Shown one piece after another: positions 21,925-29,016 of a stretch of 33,834 bases of DNA (within the stretch, counting starts at the first letter, position 1; each line of letters starts with the position of its first letter). The notes under the pieces are model-generated. The model searched no databases. It was not told the origin of the DNA and saw only the letters and a list, made by a program, of their open reading frames with translations. This DNA is from a virus: the IMG/VR virus record IMGVR_UViG_3300042691_014828, positions 1 to 33,834 of that record; one strand, given 5' to 3'. A program made the translations under genes and the position numbers.

Positions 21925-22197
21925 TTATTGATCTTCACGATAAATCGCTAAGATGTTTTCTTCGTCAATCAGTGCACGTTCAACATTACCGATCTTAACT
22001 GGTATGCACTTACCCCAATCAAGAACAATTTTATCGCCCTTGCGAACTTTCTTTACATCGTAACCGATCTCTAATACTTCAGCGAACTTAGTTACTTTAA
22101 CAGAAGCCGCACCCTCAAGAATAATGCCTGATTCAGTTTTTCGCTCATCAACTTTCACTTCAGCAATGTAAACTTTTTTACCCAATGGTTCAATCAT
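21925..22197 (-). CDS. groES: GroES-type co-chaperonin
   Basis: A 90-residue Cpn10-family protein: MIEPLGKKVYIAEVKVDERK followed by TESGIILEGAA, which is the conserved start of the mobile loop that contacts GroEL, then AEVLEIGYDVKKVRKGDKIV, the roof strand and LIDEENILAIY at the C-terminus. It should form a heptameric lid on host GroEL and, like T4 gp31, favour folding of phage capsid protein. GAGG lies 5 nt before the ATG. It directly follows the tmRNA terminator, so it may be transcribed by read-through or from a promoter I did not find. Confidence 0.92.
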   Translation of the reverse strand: MIEPLGKKVYIAEVKVDERKTESGIILEGAASVKVTKFAEVLEIGYDVKKVRKGDKIVLDWGKCIPVKIGNVERALIDEENILAIYREDQ

Positions 22198-22210
22198 AAT
22201 GTCCTCATTT

Positions 22211-22252
22211 AAAAAATTAATGATTGGTTATTCTGTTACGAGGAAACCAATC
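22211..22252 (-). terminator. Probable terminator of the tmRNA transcript
   Basis: On the minus strand GATTGGTT (22252-22245) pairs with AACCAATC (22229-22222) across a 15-nt loop, followed by ATTAATTTTTT (ends at 22211). The stem is AT-rich, so termination may be partial, which would let groES be co-transcribed. Part of this hairpin may also be the last helix of the tmRNA coding piece. Confidence 0.6.
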
Positions 22253-22478
22253 GAAACCCTAGTCAGCGTTTAGGCTGCCAATGCGTAGACAGAGTCGTTT
22301 GCATTTACTTTTTTGCTTGATTTACAGTCATCGCCTACTGTGTTGCCGTCGCCACTATCTACCCCTGTCGAAACCATGGCATCCCCATCATAAAAATTCT
22401 AAACAACTCTTATGGTGGAGATGGTGGGAGTCGAACCCACGTCCAGAAGTCCTTTGCTTTGAAGGAATTACAACAATA
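22222..22478 (-). ncRNA. ssrA: Circularly permuted (two-piece) tmRNA precursor
   Basis: Reading the minus strand, the acceptor piece comes first: a 5-bp hairpin, then a T-arm (GTGGG / TTCGACT loop / CCCAC, 22440-22424), acceptor strand CATCTCC and ACCA ending at 22413. After a 26-nt intervening segment comes the 5' end of the coding piece, GGGGATGCCATGGTTTCGAC (from 22386). GGGGATG (22386-22380) pairs with CATCTCC (22423-22417) over 7 bp, with G-U as the third pair, the alanyl-tRNA synthetase identity element. The tag frame 22302-22270 starts at GCA and encodes ANDSVYALAA then TAA, very close to the E. coli tag ANDENYALAA. RNase P and the host tail-processing enzymes would make two RNAs held by base pairing. 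It rescues stalled ribosomes with host SmpB, which is not encoded here. Confidence 0.93.
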
Positions 22479-22483
22479 CACTA

Positions 22484-22512
22484 ATTATACCCCACAATTT
22501 CTTGCAAGGCAA
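22484..22512 (-). promoter_or_regulatory. tmRNA promoter
   Basis: Minus strand TTGCCT (22512-22507), 17-nt spacer starting TGCAA, TATAAT (22489-22484). It belongs to the same promoter family as 18711, 19090 and 29017. Initiation near 22477 fits the start of the tmRNA acceptor piece, supporting the permuted order since there is no room for a normal tmRNA upstream. Confidence 0.85.
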
Positions 22513-22513
22513 A

Positions 22514-23167
22514 TTAGATGTTATATTTATTCTTATAGTCAAGTCTTAGTTTGCGAAACCCACCAATCCAGTTATCACGTTTCTCGATAAACCAACGAGG
22601 ATCATCATTATCAACAGCCATAATAATTACAAGTCTACCAACAGGAATGCCTGTTCTCTCTTCAAAGGCAACAGCGTATGCTGCAGTTTGCATAAAATAG
22701 TTATGAATATCATCACGATCTTTTGGTTTACTTGATGTCTTAAAATCTATGACACTAAGTTTACCTTGGAACTCTGCGATACAATCAACTGTTCCAGCGA
22801 CTTGTAAGTGGTCAGAATAGAGTGGATCTTCCAAGCAGTGAATTTTGTCGACTTTGTCAAGTAAGGGTTTAATGGAGTTGAACATTTCGAGGTCGAACAT
22901 GTCGGCTTCGAATAAGTTTCCTCGTAGGTAGTCTTCACAGTATCCGTGAATCCTTGTGCCTCTTGCTGATGCTTTTCCAGAGATTCGGTTTGCTTCTTCG
23001 TTTCCGACTCGCTTTCTCCACTCTGCGATTCCCTTTGCTGTGTGTAATCCTGTAACGGTAGTGACGCTTGGATAGGCTGAACCCGATGGAGTCTTGTAGA
23101 CTCTTGTTCCATCGGAGGATGTGGCACGTTCGAGTTTGGGTAAATCATGATGTATAAATGTCTTCAT
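22514..23167 (-). CDS. RecB-like PD-(D/E)XK exonuclease
   Basis: A 217-residue nuclease. The PD-(D/E)XK signature is clear: AGTVDCIAEF followed by KLSVIDFKTSSK, giving Asp, Asp and Lys in the expected order. The upstream SAYPSVTTVTGL and GKASARGTRIHGYCEDYL carry the His motif of RecB/Cas4-like relatives. The YFMQTAAYAVAFEER helix after the catalytic strand is also family-typical. Related proteins occur in marine T4-like phages and may process DNA ends in recombination or degrade host DNA. The stop is just upstream of the tmRNA -35 box. Confidence 0.85.
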   Translation of the reverse strand: MKTFIHHDLPKLERATSSDGTRVYKTPSGSAYPSVTTVTGLHTAKGIAEWRKRVGNEEANRISGKASARGTRIHGYCEDYLRGNLFEADMFDLEMFNSIKPLLDKVDKIHCLEDPLYSDHLQVAGTVDCIAEFQGKLSVIDFKTSSKPKDRDDIHNYFMQTAAYAVAFEERTGIPVGRLVIIMAVDNDDPRWFIEKRDNWIGGFRKLRLDYKNKYNI

Positions 23168-23887
23168 TTAGTTCCAATATTTCGAATAATCCATTTTGTT
23201 CCAATATTCTTCATTATTTCTATTCCAAAAATTTTTGATAAGATATGTAGCCATGCCAAAATATCCCATCTTCTTAAATCTTCTACTGTCCTGCCCAAAA
23301 TAATGATTCACCAATTTGAACTTTTTAACATCATACATCTTAGAGAGAAAGAAGTCTTCACTAGTTCCAAACTTGGCAGGAAATCCACCAAATTCTTCAA
23401 ACTTGTTTCTTCGTGTTAACATGTAAGCACCAACAGCAAATGGAACTTTATATTTCAATATGTTGTTAACTGCATTGAATAACATAAATCCAATTTGTGC
23501 AGTTAAATTACCATCATAACACTTCGCATACAATCCAATGAGATCTAAGTTATTATACTCTAATTCATTTACTGTGTCAAGTATAACTGTGTTAGAGAAA
23601 AATCTTACATCGCTATCAATAAACAGTATGTATGGAGTTGTTACTAATTTTGCGCCATTGTTCTTTGCAATAGAAACTGGTCCACCATCAATAACCTCAA
23701 CATTCAATTCACCCTTCATTATTTGAATAACTTCTCGTGTTTTGTCAGTTGAGCAATCAGCAATGATAATTTTAGTATTGCCTATCGATTGTTGACGTAA
23801 ATGCATTAATAAATGCGCAATATAGTTTTCTTCGTTCTTACATGGAACAACTATTGTGATTTTATCCTCTAAAGTATTTTTTGACAT
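23168..23887 (-). CDS. Family 2 glycosyltransferase
   Basis: A 239-residue GT2 (GT-A fold) enzyme: nucleotide-sugar binding start ITIVVPCKNEENYIAHLL, ADCSTDKTREVI, the DxD metal motif in LFIDSDVRFF, a conserved GGFPAKFGTSEDFFLSKM with the catalytic-type ED, and a short basic C-terminus. No clear membrane helix, so it is probably cytoplasmic or peripheral. The acceptor is not predictable; phage or host surface glycans are likely. It overlaps the 47-aa ORF upstream by 19 nt and is next to the LpxH-like and desaturase genes, suggesting a shared envelope role. Confidence 0.9.
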   Translation of the reverse strand: MSKNTLEDKITIVVPCKNEENYIAHLLMHLRQQSIGNTKIIIADCSTDKTREVIQIMKGELNVEVIDGGPVSIAKNNGAKLVTTPYILFIDSDVRFFSNTVILDTVNELEYNNLDLIGLYAKCYDGNLTAQIGFMLFNAVNNILKYKVPFAVGAYMLTRRNKFEEFGGFPAKFGTSEDFFLSKMYDVKKFKLVNHYFGQDSRRFKKMGYFGMATYLIKNFWNRNNEEYWNKMDYSKYWN

Positions 23888-24012
23888 TTACCTTCTACCT
23901 TAAAATTCTTAAACTTCAATTCAAACTTCATTGATGCCAAAGCGAATTCGCAACTCATCCGATCTTTGAATTCTAATTCAATTTTTCCTGGCTGATCCTG
24001 TGGATTATTCAT
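23869..24012 (-). CDS. Very small conserved-looking protein
   Basis: A 47-residue frame, MNNPQDQPGKIELEFKDRMS followed by CEFALASMKFELKFKNFKVE. It fills the only gap between the glycosyltransferase and phosphoesterase genes and overlaps both (19 nt and 8 nt). The short beta-type content (KIELEF, KFELKF) resembles tiny marine phage proteins I have seen described only as unknown. There is no ribosome site, so translation would be coupled. Moderate support. Confidence 0.5.
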   Translation of the reverse strand: MNNPQDQPGKIELEFKDRMSCEFALASMKFELKFKNFKVEGKCQKIL

Positions 24013-24787
24013 GTGCACTGCTACTAGTATTAACAACCACATCATCTTTCTCCTTAGTCCATGTTACTATTTCCCATCGACCATCATGATGCTCAACTAA
24101 TGCAGTACAAGATTCAACCCAATCACCATCATTCATATACATGACACCATCAATCTCTTTAATCTCGGCATGGTGTATATGCCCACAAATAACTCCATCA
24201 AACCCACGCTTCTTGCAATATCCCGCCAAGTTTTCTTCAAACTTGAATACAAAGTCTACTGCTTTTTTAACTTTATGCTTAAGGAACTTGCTAAGGCTAA
24301 AGTACCCAAAACCCATACGATGACGTATCCAATTATATTTGGAATTGATACTAAGAACGAAGTCATATGCTTTGTCTCCTAAGAATGCTATCCATGGTGC
24401 GAGTCTAGTAATTCCATCAAATAGATCTCCATGAACTACAAGATAGTGATTACCATCTACCCCTATATGTTCTGCTTGATTGCGTATTTCTATTGTACCA
24501 AAACTAAAACCATATGGTATCATTGGTCTTAAGAATTCGTCATGATTGCCTGCTACGTAAATCACTCTTGTGCCACGTTTAGCATGACCCAATATACGAC
24601 GTACTACGTTAGTGTGGCTTTGTCTCCATCGCCATTTGTTTTGTTGTATACGCCATGCATCTATTATATCACCCACGAGATATAAAGTCTCGCAGGTATT
24701 ATTTTTCAAAAAATTATTTAATTTATCAGCTTGACAATCACGAGTTCCTAAATGTACATCACTTATGAATATCGTTTTGTATTTCAT
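24005..24787 (-). CDS. LpxH-like metallophosphoesterase
   Basis: A 260-residue calcineurin-fold phosphoesterase of the UDP-2,3-diacylglucosamine diphosphatase type. All metal motifs are visible: SDVHLGTRDC, LVGDIIDAW, GNHDEF, VVHGDLFD and CGHIHHAE. The C-terminal YMNDGDWVESCTALVEHHDG is typical of the LpxH-like branch often found beside glycosyltransferases. It may hydrolyse a sugar-nucleotide lipid intermediate of the outer membrane; the true substrate is unknown. It overlaps the desaturase gene by 29 nt. This looks like a gene of host origin retained by the phage. Confidence 0.85.
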   Translation of the reverse strand: MKYKTIFISDVHLGTRDCQADKLNNFLKNNTCETLYLVGDIIDAWRIQQNKWRWRQSHTNVVRRILGHAKRGTRVIYVAGNHDEFLRPMIPYGFSFGTIEIRNQAEHIGVDGNHYLVVHGDLFDGITRLAPWIAFLGDKAYDFVLSINSKYNWIRHRMGFGYFSLSKFLKHKVKKAVDFVFKFEENLAGYCKKRGFDGVICGHIHHAEIKEIDGVMYMNDGDWVESCTALVEHHDGRWEIVTWTKEKDDVVVNTSSSAHE

Positions 24788-25487
24788 TTTTAATTTTTGC
24801 CAATTTAAATTTGTCTAGGATTGTTAACCACATCCAACCAATATCAAATTCAAACCATCTTCTACTTAATTTGGGGCTAGCAGGATTTAAGTGATGGTTG
24901 TTGTGCAGTTCTTCACCACCAATAATAATCCCCCAAGGACTAATGTTTCGACTTTGATCTTTAGTAGTTCCATTACGGTAACCTACCCAATGTCCTATTC
25001 CATTCACAACTCCTGCTGCCCAGAATGGAATCCATATCATCTGTATACCCCAAATTAACAATCCTACCCATCCAAATAGTAGAATATTAATAATCATCAT
25101 TAAGCTAACACCAAGTTTACTGTGTTTGGTGTAGACATTATTTTCTATCCAGTCATCAGGAGTTCCAACTCCATATGAATTAACCATATCTTTATCTTTA
25201 CTAGCATCATGGTATAAAAATGCACCTTTAAACAATACACGCCAAATACCGTACACATGAGGTGTGTGAGGATCACCTTCTTGATCACTATACCTGTGAT
25301 GTTTGCGGTGTATGGCTACCCATTGTTTCGTTACCATACCAGTGGTCATCCATAACCAGAACCTCATAAAATGACTCACAGCTGGATGAAATGTAACACC
25401 TCTGTGCGCTTGGGCTCTATGTAGAAAAAGTGTGACGCATAAAATAGTAATATGCGTCACAACTAGAACATATAAAAGTTCTAACAT
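24759..25487 (-). CDS. Membrane fatty-acid desaturase
   Basis: A 242-residue acyl desaturase. The three His boxes are present: HRAQAHR, HRKHH and HNNHH (within GEELHNNHHLN), the di-iron ligands of the delta-9 desaturase family. Hydrophobic segments around residues 3-22, 38-55 and 128-165 fit a four-helix membrane enzyme. It would introduce a double bond into host acyl lipids, changing membrane fluidity during infection. Its 5' end overlaps the endolysin stop and its 3' end overlaps the LpxH-like gene by 29 nt, so all are translated together. Confidence 0.9.
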   Translation of the reverse strand: MLELLYVLVVTHITILCVTLFLHRAQAHRGVTFHPAVSHFMRFWLWMTTGMVTKQWVAIHRKHHRYSDQEGDPHTPHVYGIWRVLFKGAFLYHDASKDKDMVNSYGVGTPDDWIENNVYTKHSKLGVSLMMIINILLFGWVGLLIWGIQMIWIPFWAAGVVNGIGHWVGYRNGTTKDQSRNISPWGIIIGGEELHNNHHLNPASPKLSRRWFEFDIGWMWLTILDKFKLAKIKNEIQNDIHK

Positions 25488-26107
25488 TAAGTTAGAAGGT
25501 GAATCGCTTCATTGTAATGTTTGATGCGATCCTCCAACCCAATGAAGCCACCATTAATCTTACGTGTCATGGTTTTAATATCACCAGAGTCCGCTTCTTT
25601 GTTTAATCCGTTTTTATTCCAAAACCAGATAGCTGACATTAAAGCAAAGTCACGATCTGCAGTAACCCAATCTGGATTTTCAAATATGTTTTGCCAGTCA
25701 TCAAACATTTCTTTGGCAAACGCCATATAGTTTGCTTTACCAGTTAATTGAATCGGACCACGTCCACGATATTTCCATCCATCACCTGAAGACTCTGGTC
25801 CATTACCCATACGACCACCATAAACTTTATTGGCAATCATTTCTGGCTTGCGTGCATAAGGTTGTGCTGACTCAAGTGTAGGGAAATACTTTTTAAAGAT
25901 ACCATTTAATCCCTGTGCAGAGTAATTAAGGTTTTCTTCAAATGTCGTCCAACCACCAGACTCATGTCCGCACTGAGCAAGGAATGCTGCAATGCGTTGT
26001 GGTGTATCAATGTTATATGTTGGGAATACATTATTCATTGCATCGACCCAACCCTGTGGGTCTTGTGCCCTTGGGAATAGATGTGCAAATTGGCTTGAGG
26101 TAATCAT
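25487..26107 (-). CDS. GH19-type endolysin
   Basis: A 206-residue glycoside hydrolase family 19 lysin. Recognisable parts: FLAQCGHESGGW with the catalytic Glu in GHES, then FEENLNYSAQGLNGIF, YGGRMGNGPESSGDGWKYRG, RGPIQLTGKANY and the C-terminal INGGFIGLEDR. The substrate is murein glycan in phage enzymes of this family. There is no signal peptide, so it should need a holin; the candidate is at 12043-12366. Complete in length; the start follows PhoH directly. Confidence 0.92.
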   Translation of the reverse strand: MITSSQFAHLFPRAQDPQGWVDAMNNVFPTYNIDTPQRIAAFLAQCGHESGGWTTFEENLNYSAQGLNGIFKKYFPTLESAQPYARKPEMIANKVYGGRMGNGPESSGDGWKYRGRGPIQLTGKANYMAFAKEMFDDWQNIFENPDWVTADRDFALMSAIWFWNKNGLNKEADSGDIKTMTRKINGGFIGLEDRIKHYNEAIHLLT

Positions 26108-26878
26108 TTAATCTCCTATGTCTTCGTATTTTAGTTTTGCTAGGATATAATCCTTAACAAGAGAACTGCGTACGATATCGTCGGGAGTAAATTCAACTCG
26201 AGTAAAAGCACCCATGTGATGGGCAATATCAAAAAATTTCAGAATTCCAGACATATCGTTCTTCTTCTTATTTAGATCTGTCTGACGATAATCGCCACAC
26301 CAAATGATCTTAGAACGATAACCAACACGAGTCATAACTGTGTCGATCTCTTCAAATGTTAAGTTCTGCATTTCGTCAACGATAATGATTGCATCATCGA
26401 ATGACATACCACGAATAAACGATGTAGAAATAAACTGGATATGTCCTTGTTCTTCTAAACGATCCCATGCATCTTTGCGACCAAATAAGGTGTCGCATAT
26501 TTGACGATATGGTTGTTGGTAAATTTCCATCTTCTCATTAACGTCTCCTGGAAGATGCCCCATCTCACGTGATTGTACGGCAGAACGTACTACAATAATT
26601 TTGTCAAATGGATTTCCTTTATCCATTACTTCTTCAATTGCTTTGTATAAAGCACAGAAGGTTTTTCCTGTTCCCGCAACTCCATGTAATGCTACGAAAT
26701 AATCACCACGTTTGTATGCATCAAAGAAAATCTTTTGATTATCTGTTAATGGTTGAAATGTTTTTAAGTCATCAAGTCTTAATTTTAAGTGATTGTTTAT
26801 TGTTTTGGTTGCTGATCTAGCAGATGGCTCACATTGTACATTATCAGGTGCTATTTTCTTTGCTGTTGCTCGAGCCAT
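26108..26878 (-). CDS. phoH: PhoH-family P-loop ATPase
   Basis: A 256-residue PhoH-like protein. The Walker A motif is GVAGTGKTFCALY and Walker B IIIVDEMQNL; the intervening VVRSAVQSREMGHLPGDVNE, IQFISTSFIRGMSFDDA and IIWCGDYRQTDLN are strongly conserved in phage PhoH. The biochemical role in phages is unresolved (ATPase, possibly RNA-related). It is common in marine phages and not specific to phosphate stress. The stop is directly before the endolysin start. Confidence 0.93.
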   Translation of the reverse strand: MARATAKKIAPDNVQCEPSARSATKTINNHLKLRLDDLKTFQPLTDNQKIFFDAYKRGDYFVALHGVAGTGKTFCALYKAIEEVMDKGNPFDKIIVVRSAVQSREMGHLPGDVNEKMEIYQQPYRQICDTLFGRKDAWDRLEEQGHIQFISTSFIRGMSFDDAIIIVDEMQNLTFEEIDTVMTRVGYRSKIIWCGDYRQTDLNKKKNDMSGILKFFDIAHHMGAFTRVEFTPDDIVRSSLVKDYILAKLKYEDIGD

Positions 26879-26887
26879 TAGTTACCC

Positions 26888-27130
26888 TTATATTTGTGAT
26901 GAGAAATTATTTAAATTACTTCCTGGAGTCTTTTCGTGAATCTTCTGCAGCACCTCCTTAAATCCTGTATCCTTTTTAAGGACAATATGGTCGCCAGTGA
27001 ATGCAGGTGCGCTAAGCAATGCTTGTTCGATATTGGGATTGTCAATAAGATATTGCTCTTTCTCAGCAATTTTCATAATTCTTCCGAACACTTCACCAGT
27101 GTCTTTGTTTCTAAAATCATACGATGGCAT
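26888..27130 (-). CDS. FmdB-like small regulatory-type protein without zinc cysteines
   Basis: An 80-residue protein beginning MPSYDFRNKDTGEVFGRIMK, which matches the first strand pair of FmdB-type proteins, followed by AEKEQYLIDNPNIEQALLSA and a final GFKEVLQKIHEKTPGSNLNN. The usual CxxC zinc ribbon of FmdB is missing; there is no cysteine at all. Similar proteins occur in marine T4-like phages. Function unknown. The start has AGGAG at a suitable distance. Confidence 0.8.
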   Translation of the reverse strand: MPSYDFRNKDTGEVFGRIMKIAEKEQYLIDNPNIEQALLSAPAFTGDHIVLKKDTGFKEVLQKIHEKTPGSNLNNFSSQI

Positions 27131-27160
27131 AATATCTCCTCTTTGTATTTAGCAAAATAA

Positions 27161-27772
27161 CTATGCTGGAATCATTTTGAATTTTACTTTATTTTCAGCT
27201 ACTAAAGCAATAGCCTTGTGGCTTTTACCACGCCAAGCAGATACGAACCAGCTTGGGATTGGTCTATTTGTCCAAACAGCAAATGGCTGTTTATCATTAA
27301 TGTAATAGTTATGGTATGCTTGGATAGAATCACCAACTACTTTATATTGCTCTGGCATACACTGTGGCATTGGTGTTGCAATATTGTCTGATATATTAGT
27401 TGGAGCATGAGACAAAAATGGAATCAATCTTTCTGCAACATGATGTTTTCCATAACGGAATGTATATTCTACCATAAGATCTCGCCATAGATTATACAGC
27501 CACCAGTAATTATCTATTGACTGTCGACACCAAATTCCAGATGGATGTTTCATATGTGATGCCATATACAAATTATCTTCACGAGAATCATCTAATTTCC
27601 ATCTCATGGCTTTACGACCAGAAATGGACTTACCCTCATACTCATAACCATCAAGAAGACGATGAGCAGTAGAAAGAAGTTGTGCGTATTCCAAAATCAT
27701 CTTAACGACATGTTTGTCGAGATGTTGTTTTGCACATTCCTTAGTATCTTCGTGGAGATAAAATATATTCAC
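27161..27772 (-). CDS. Conserved phage unknown with DKHVVKM motif
   Basis: A 203-residue protein I know only as a conserved phage unknown. It starts MNIFYLHEDTKECAKQHLDK and continues HVVKMILEYAQLLSTAHRLL, then HPSGIWCRQSIDNYWWLYNL, EYTFRYGKHHVAERL and QAYHNYYINDKQPFAVWTNR. Invariant-looking His, Trp and Tyr residues suggest an enzyme or nucleic-acid-binding protein. I use the GTG at 27772, which overlaps the previous stop (GTGA) and gives the N-terminus expected in relatives; a TTG five codons upstream is possible. Confidence 0.8.
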   Translation of the reverse strand: MNIFYLHEDTKECAKQHLDKHVVKMILEYAQLLSTAHRLLDGYEYEGKSISGRKAMRWKLDDSREDNLYMASHMKHPSGIWCRQSIDNYWWLYNLWRDLMVEYTFRYGKHHVAERLIPFLSHAPTNISDNIATPMPQCMPEQYKVVGDSIQAYHNYYINDKQPFAVWTNRPIPSWFVSAWRGKSHKAIALVAENKVKFKMIPA

Positions 27773-28236
27773 TTTAACATTTTCCAAAAATTAAAAGCCA
27801 TTGAGACTCTCTCACCATCACCATCGTTCGGTAAAACACGATGCATTAAATCATCAGGAAATAATAGTAACAACCCTGCATGGGGTTTAACTTGAAAGAT
27901 TTCTTTTTTAATTTCATACTCAAAGCTACCAGCATTTTCTGGAACTTGAAGATAAAGGACTCCACACATTTCATCAGTAGCACCTTTATCATGATCATGC
28001 CACTCATTATAATCACTGCCAGTATTGATATTATACCAGTAAGTTATATCTCCAGCAACACCAGCTGCAGCTTGAACTTGATCTATAATTTCTGCTGCCC
28101 ATGGATATGTTTTTTGATTACAACGATCACTTTGCCATCCACCTTTATTACTTCGTTTAACACATTCAGCCACACCACGTAATGATAAAACATTATTGAC
28201 GAAATTTTCTGGTAAGGTAAGTTCAACTAATCTCAT
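27769..28236 (-). CDS. 2OG-Fe(II) oxygenase-like protein 1
   Basis: A 155-residue member of the putative 2-oxoglutarate/iron dioxygenase family. The facial triad is suggested by WHDHDKG (His, Asp/His) and the distal His in DLMHRVLPNDGDGERVSMAF, with the Arg for 2-oxoglutarate. GVLYLQVPENAGSFEY and LLLFPDDLMH are family-typical strands. Likely a hydroxylase with unknown substrate. It overlaps the DKHVVKM gene by 4 nt and the membrane protein upstream by 4 nt. Two relatives lie at 30866 and 31447. Confidence 0.85.
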   Translation of the reverse strand: MRLVELTLPENFVNNVLSLRGVAECVKRSNKGGWQSDRCNQKTYPWAAEIIDQVQAAAGVAGDITYWYNINTGSDYNEWHDHDKGATDEMCGVLYLQVPENAGSFEYEIKKEIFQVKPHAGLLLLFPDDLMHRVLPNDGDGERVSMAFNFWKMLK

Positions 28237-28517
28237 AGCATTCTAATTAAACCAATTGTATCAATAGTTGTTAACAGAATGTAGTTAGCGAGCATGCCAA
28301 AAGATTTCCTAGTCCAACTAGCCCAAGCATACAAAGCACAGCCAAGGATCCAAACGGGATAAAGAGCCAGTAGAGGAGGGTTGGGGACTGTGAGTGCCAT
28401 AGTAATCGAGCACCCAATGCTAATAGCCCAAGCAAGAAGCTCAACAGCAAAGCGAATTCTGTTAGACTTAAAATCATCTTTAATCCATTGTAAAGTGGGT
28501 TGAAATATATCAAGCAT
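28233..28517 (-). CDS. Conserved small membrane protein
   Basis: A 94-residue protein with three hydrophobic segments (about residues 22-42, FAVELLAWAISIGCSITMA; 48-66, LLALYPVWILGCALYAWAS; and 74-91, GMLANYILLTTIDTIGLI) after a charged N-terminus (WIKDDFKSNRIRF). The whole pattern resembles a conserved marine phage membrane protein of unknown role, possibly a transporter-like or PnuC-like fragment, but this is not certain. It overlaps the nucleotidase by 8 nt and the oxygenase by 4 nt. Confidence 0.78.
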   Translation of the reverse strand: MLDIFQPTLQWIKDDFKSNRIRFAVELLAWAISIGCSITMALTVPNPPLLALYPVWILGCALYAWASWTRKSFGMLANYILLTTIDTIGLIRML

Positions 28518-29010
28518 GAGTCATTGCACGTATTTTTAGAATTGTGTGGTCAAGAGTGTGAATAGTATTCACGGAATACTCATGTAGTAGTCCCCATCCA
28601 CCTGCTTTATTGAATGGATCAATACAACCAACAGAGTCATCAATCAATATTGATGTAGGTGTCGCATACTTAGCTTTCTCTTGTTTGCTATGAACAAAAT
28701 TAGCTTTGTATGGAATGTTATGTTTGTCAAGCCATCTTTGTTTTTGGGACTTTGCTTCATTGGCTTGAAATGGCTCATGAGTTCCCATGGATGTAAGAAT
28801 CTCAATACGTACCCCATTTAATAGAGATACGTGATTGAGAAGCACTTGCGTATCAGGCATAAAATCTAGTTTCTCAAAAATCTTATGCGTTAATACAGAG
28901 TCACGAAATTTCTTTCGGTCTTCTTTTTGTGGATCGTATTTGGTGTACTCTTTGTTAAAATCAGCGAGTACACCATCCATGTCGAGGTAGAGTGTAATAT
29001 CAGTATTCAT
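28510..29010 (-). CDS. HAD-family 5'(3')-deoxyribonucleotidase-like phosphatase
   Basis: A 166-residue HAD phosphatase with motif I LYLDMDGVLADF (Asp10, Asp12), motif II Thr/Ser in EILTSMG, a Lys region (KAKYATP) and motif IV ILIDDSVGCI. This is the pattern of nucleotide 5'-phosphatases used in pyrimidine pool control. I place the start at the ATG at 29010, 6 nt after a TATAAT box; a longer frame to 29193 would cross the promoter and overlap the next gene. The mRNA is probably leaderless. Confidence 0.87.
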   Translation of the reverse strand: MNTDITLYLDMDGVLADFNKEYTKYDPQKEDRKKFRDSVLTHKIFEKLDFMPDTQVLLNHVSLLNGVRIEILTSMGTHEPFQANEAKSQKQRWLDKHNIPYKANFVHSKQEKAKYATPTSILIDDSVGCIDPFNKAGGWGLLHEYSVNTIHTLDHTILKIRAMTHA

Positions 29011-29016
29011 AGTATA

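Noticed and set aside
22413-22450. A T-arm with CCA that looks like the 3' half of a tRNA, suggesting a tRNA remnant or attachment site
   Set aside because: The downstream GGGGATG pairs with its acceptor strand and an ANDSVYALAA tag frame follows, so it is the acceptor piece of a permuted tmRNA.
22524-22531. AATAAATA on the minus strand as a late promoter for the tmRNA
   Set aside because: It is in the 3' end of the exonuclease gene and a single 7-mer match is weak; the sigma-70-type promoter at 22484 explains transcription better.
24664-24690. TATAAT inside the LpxH-like gene as a promoter
   Set aside because: No acceptable -35 hexamer or TGCAA element lies 17 nt upstream.
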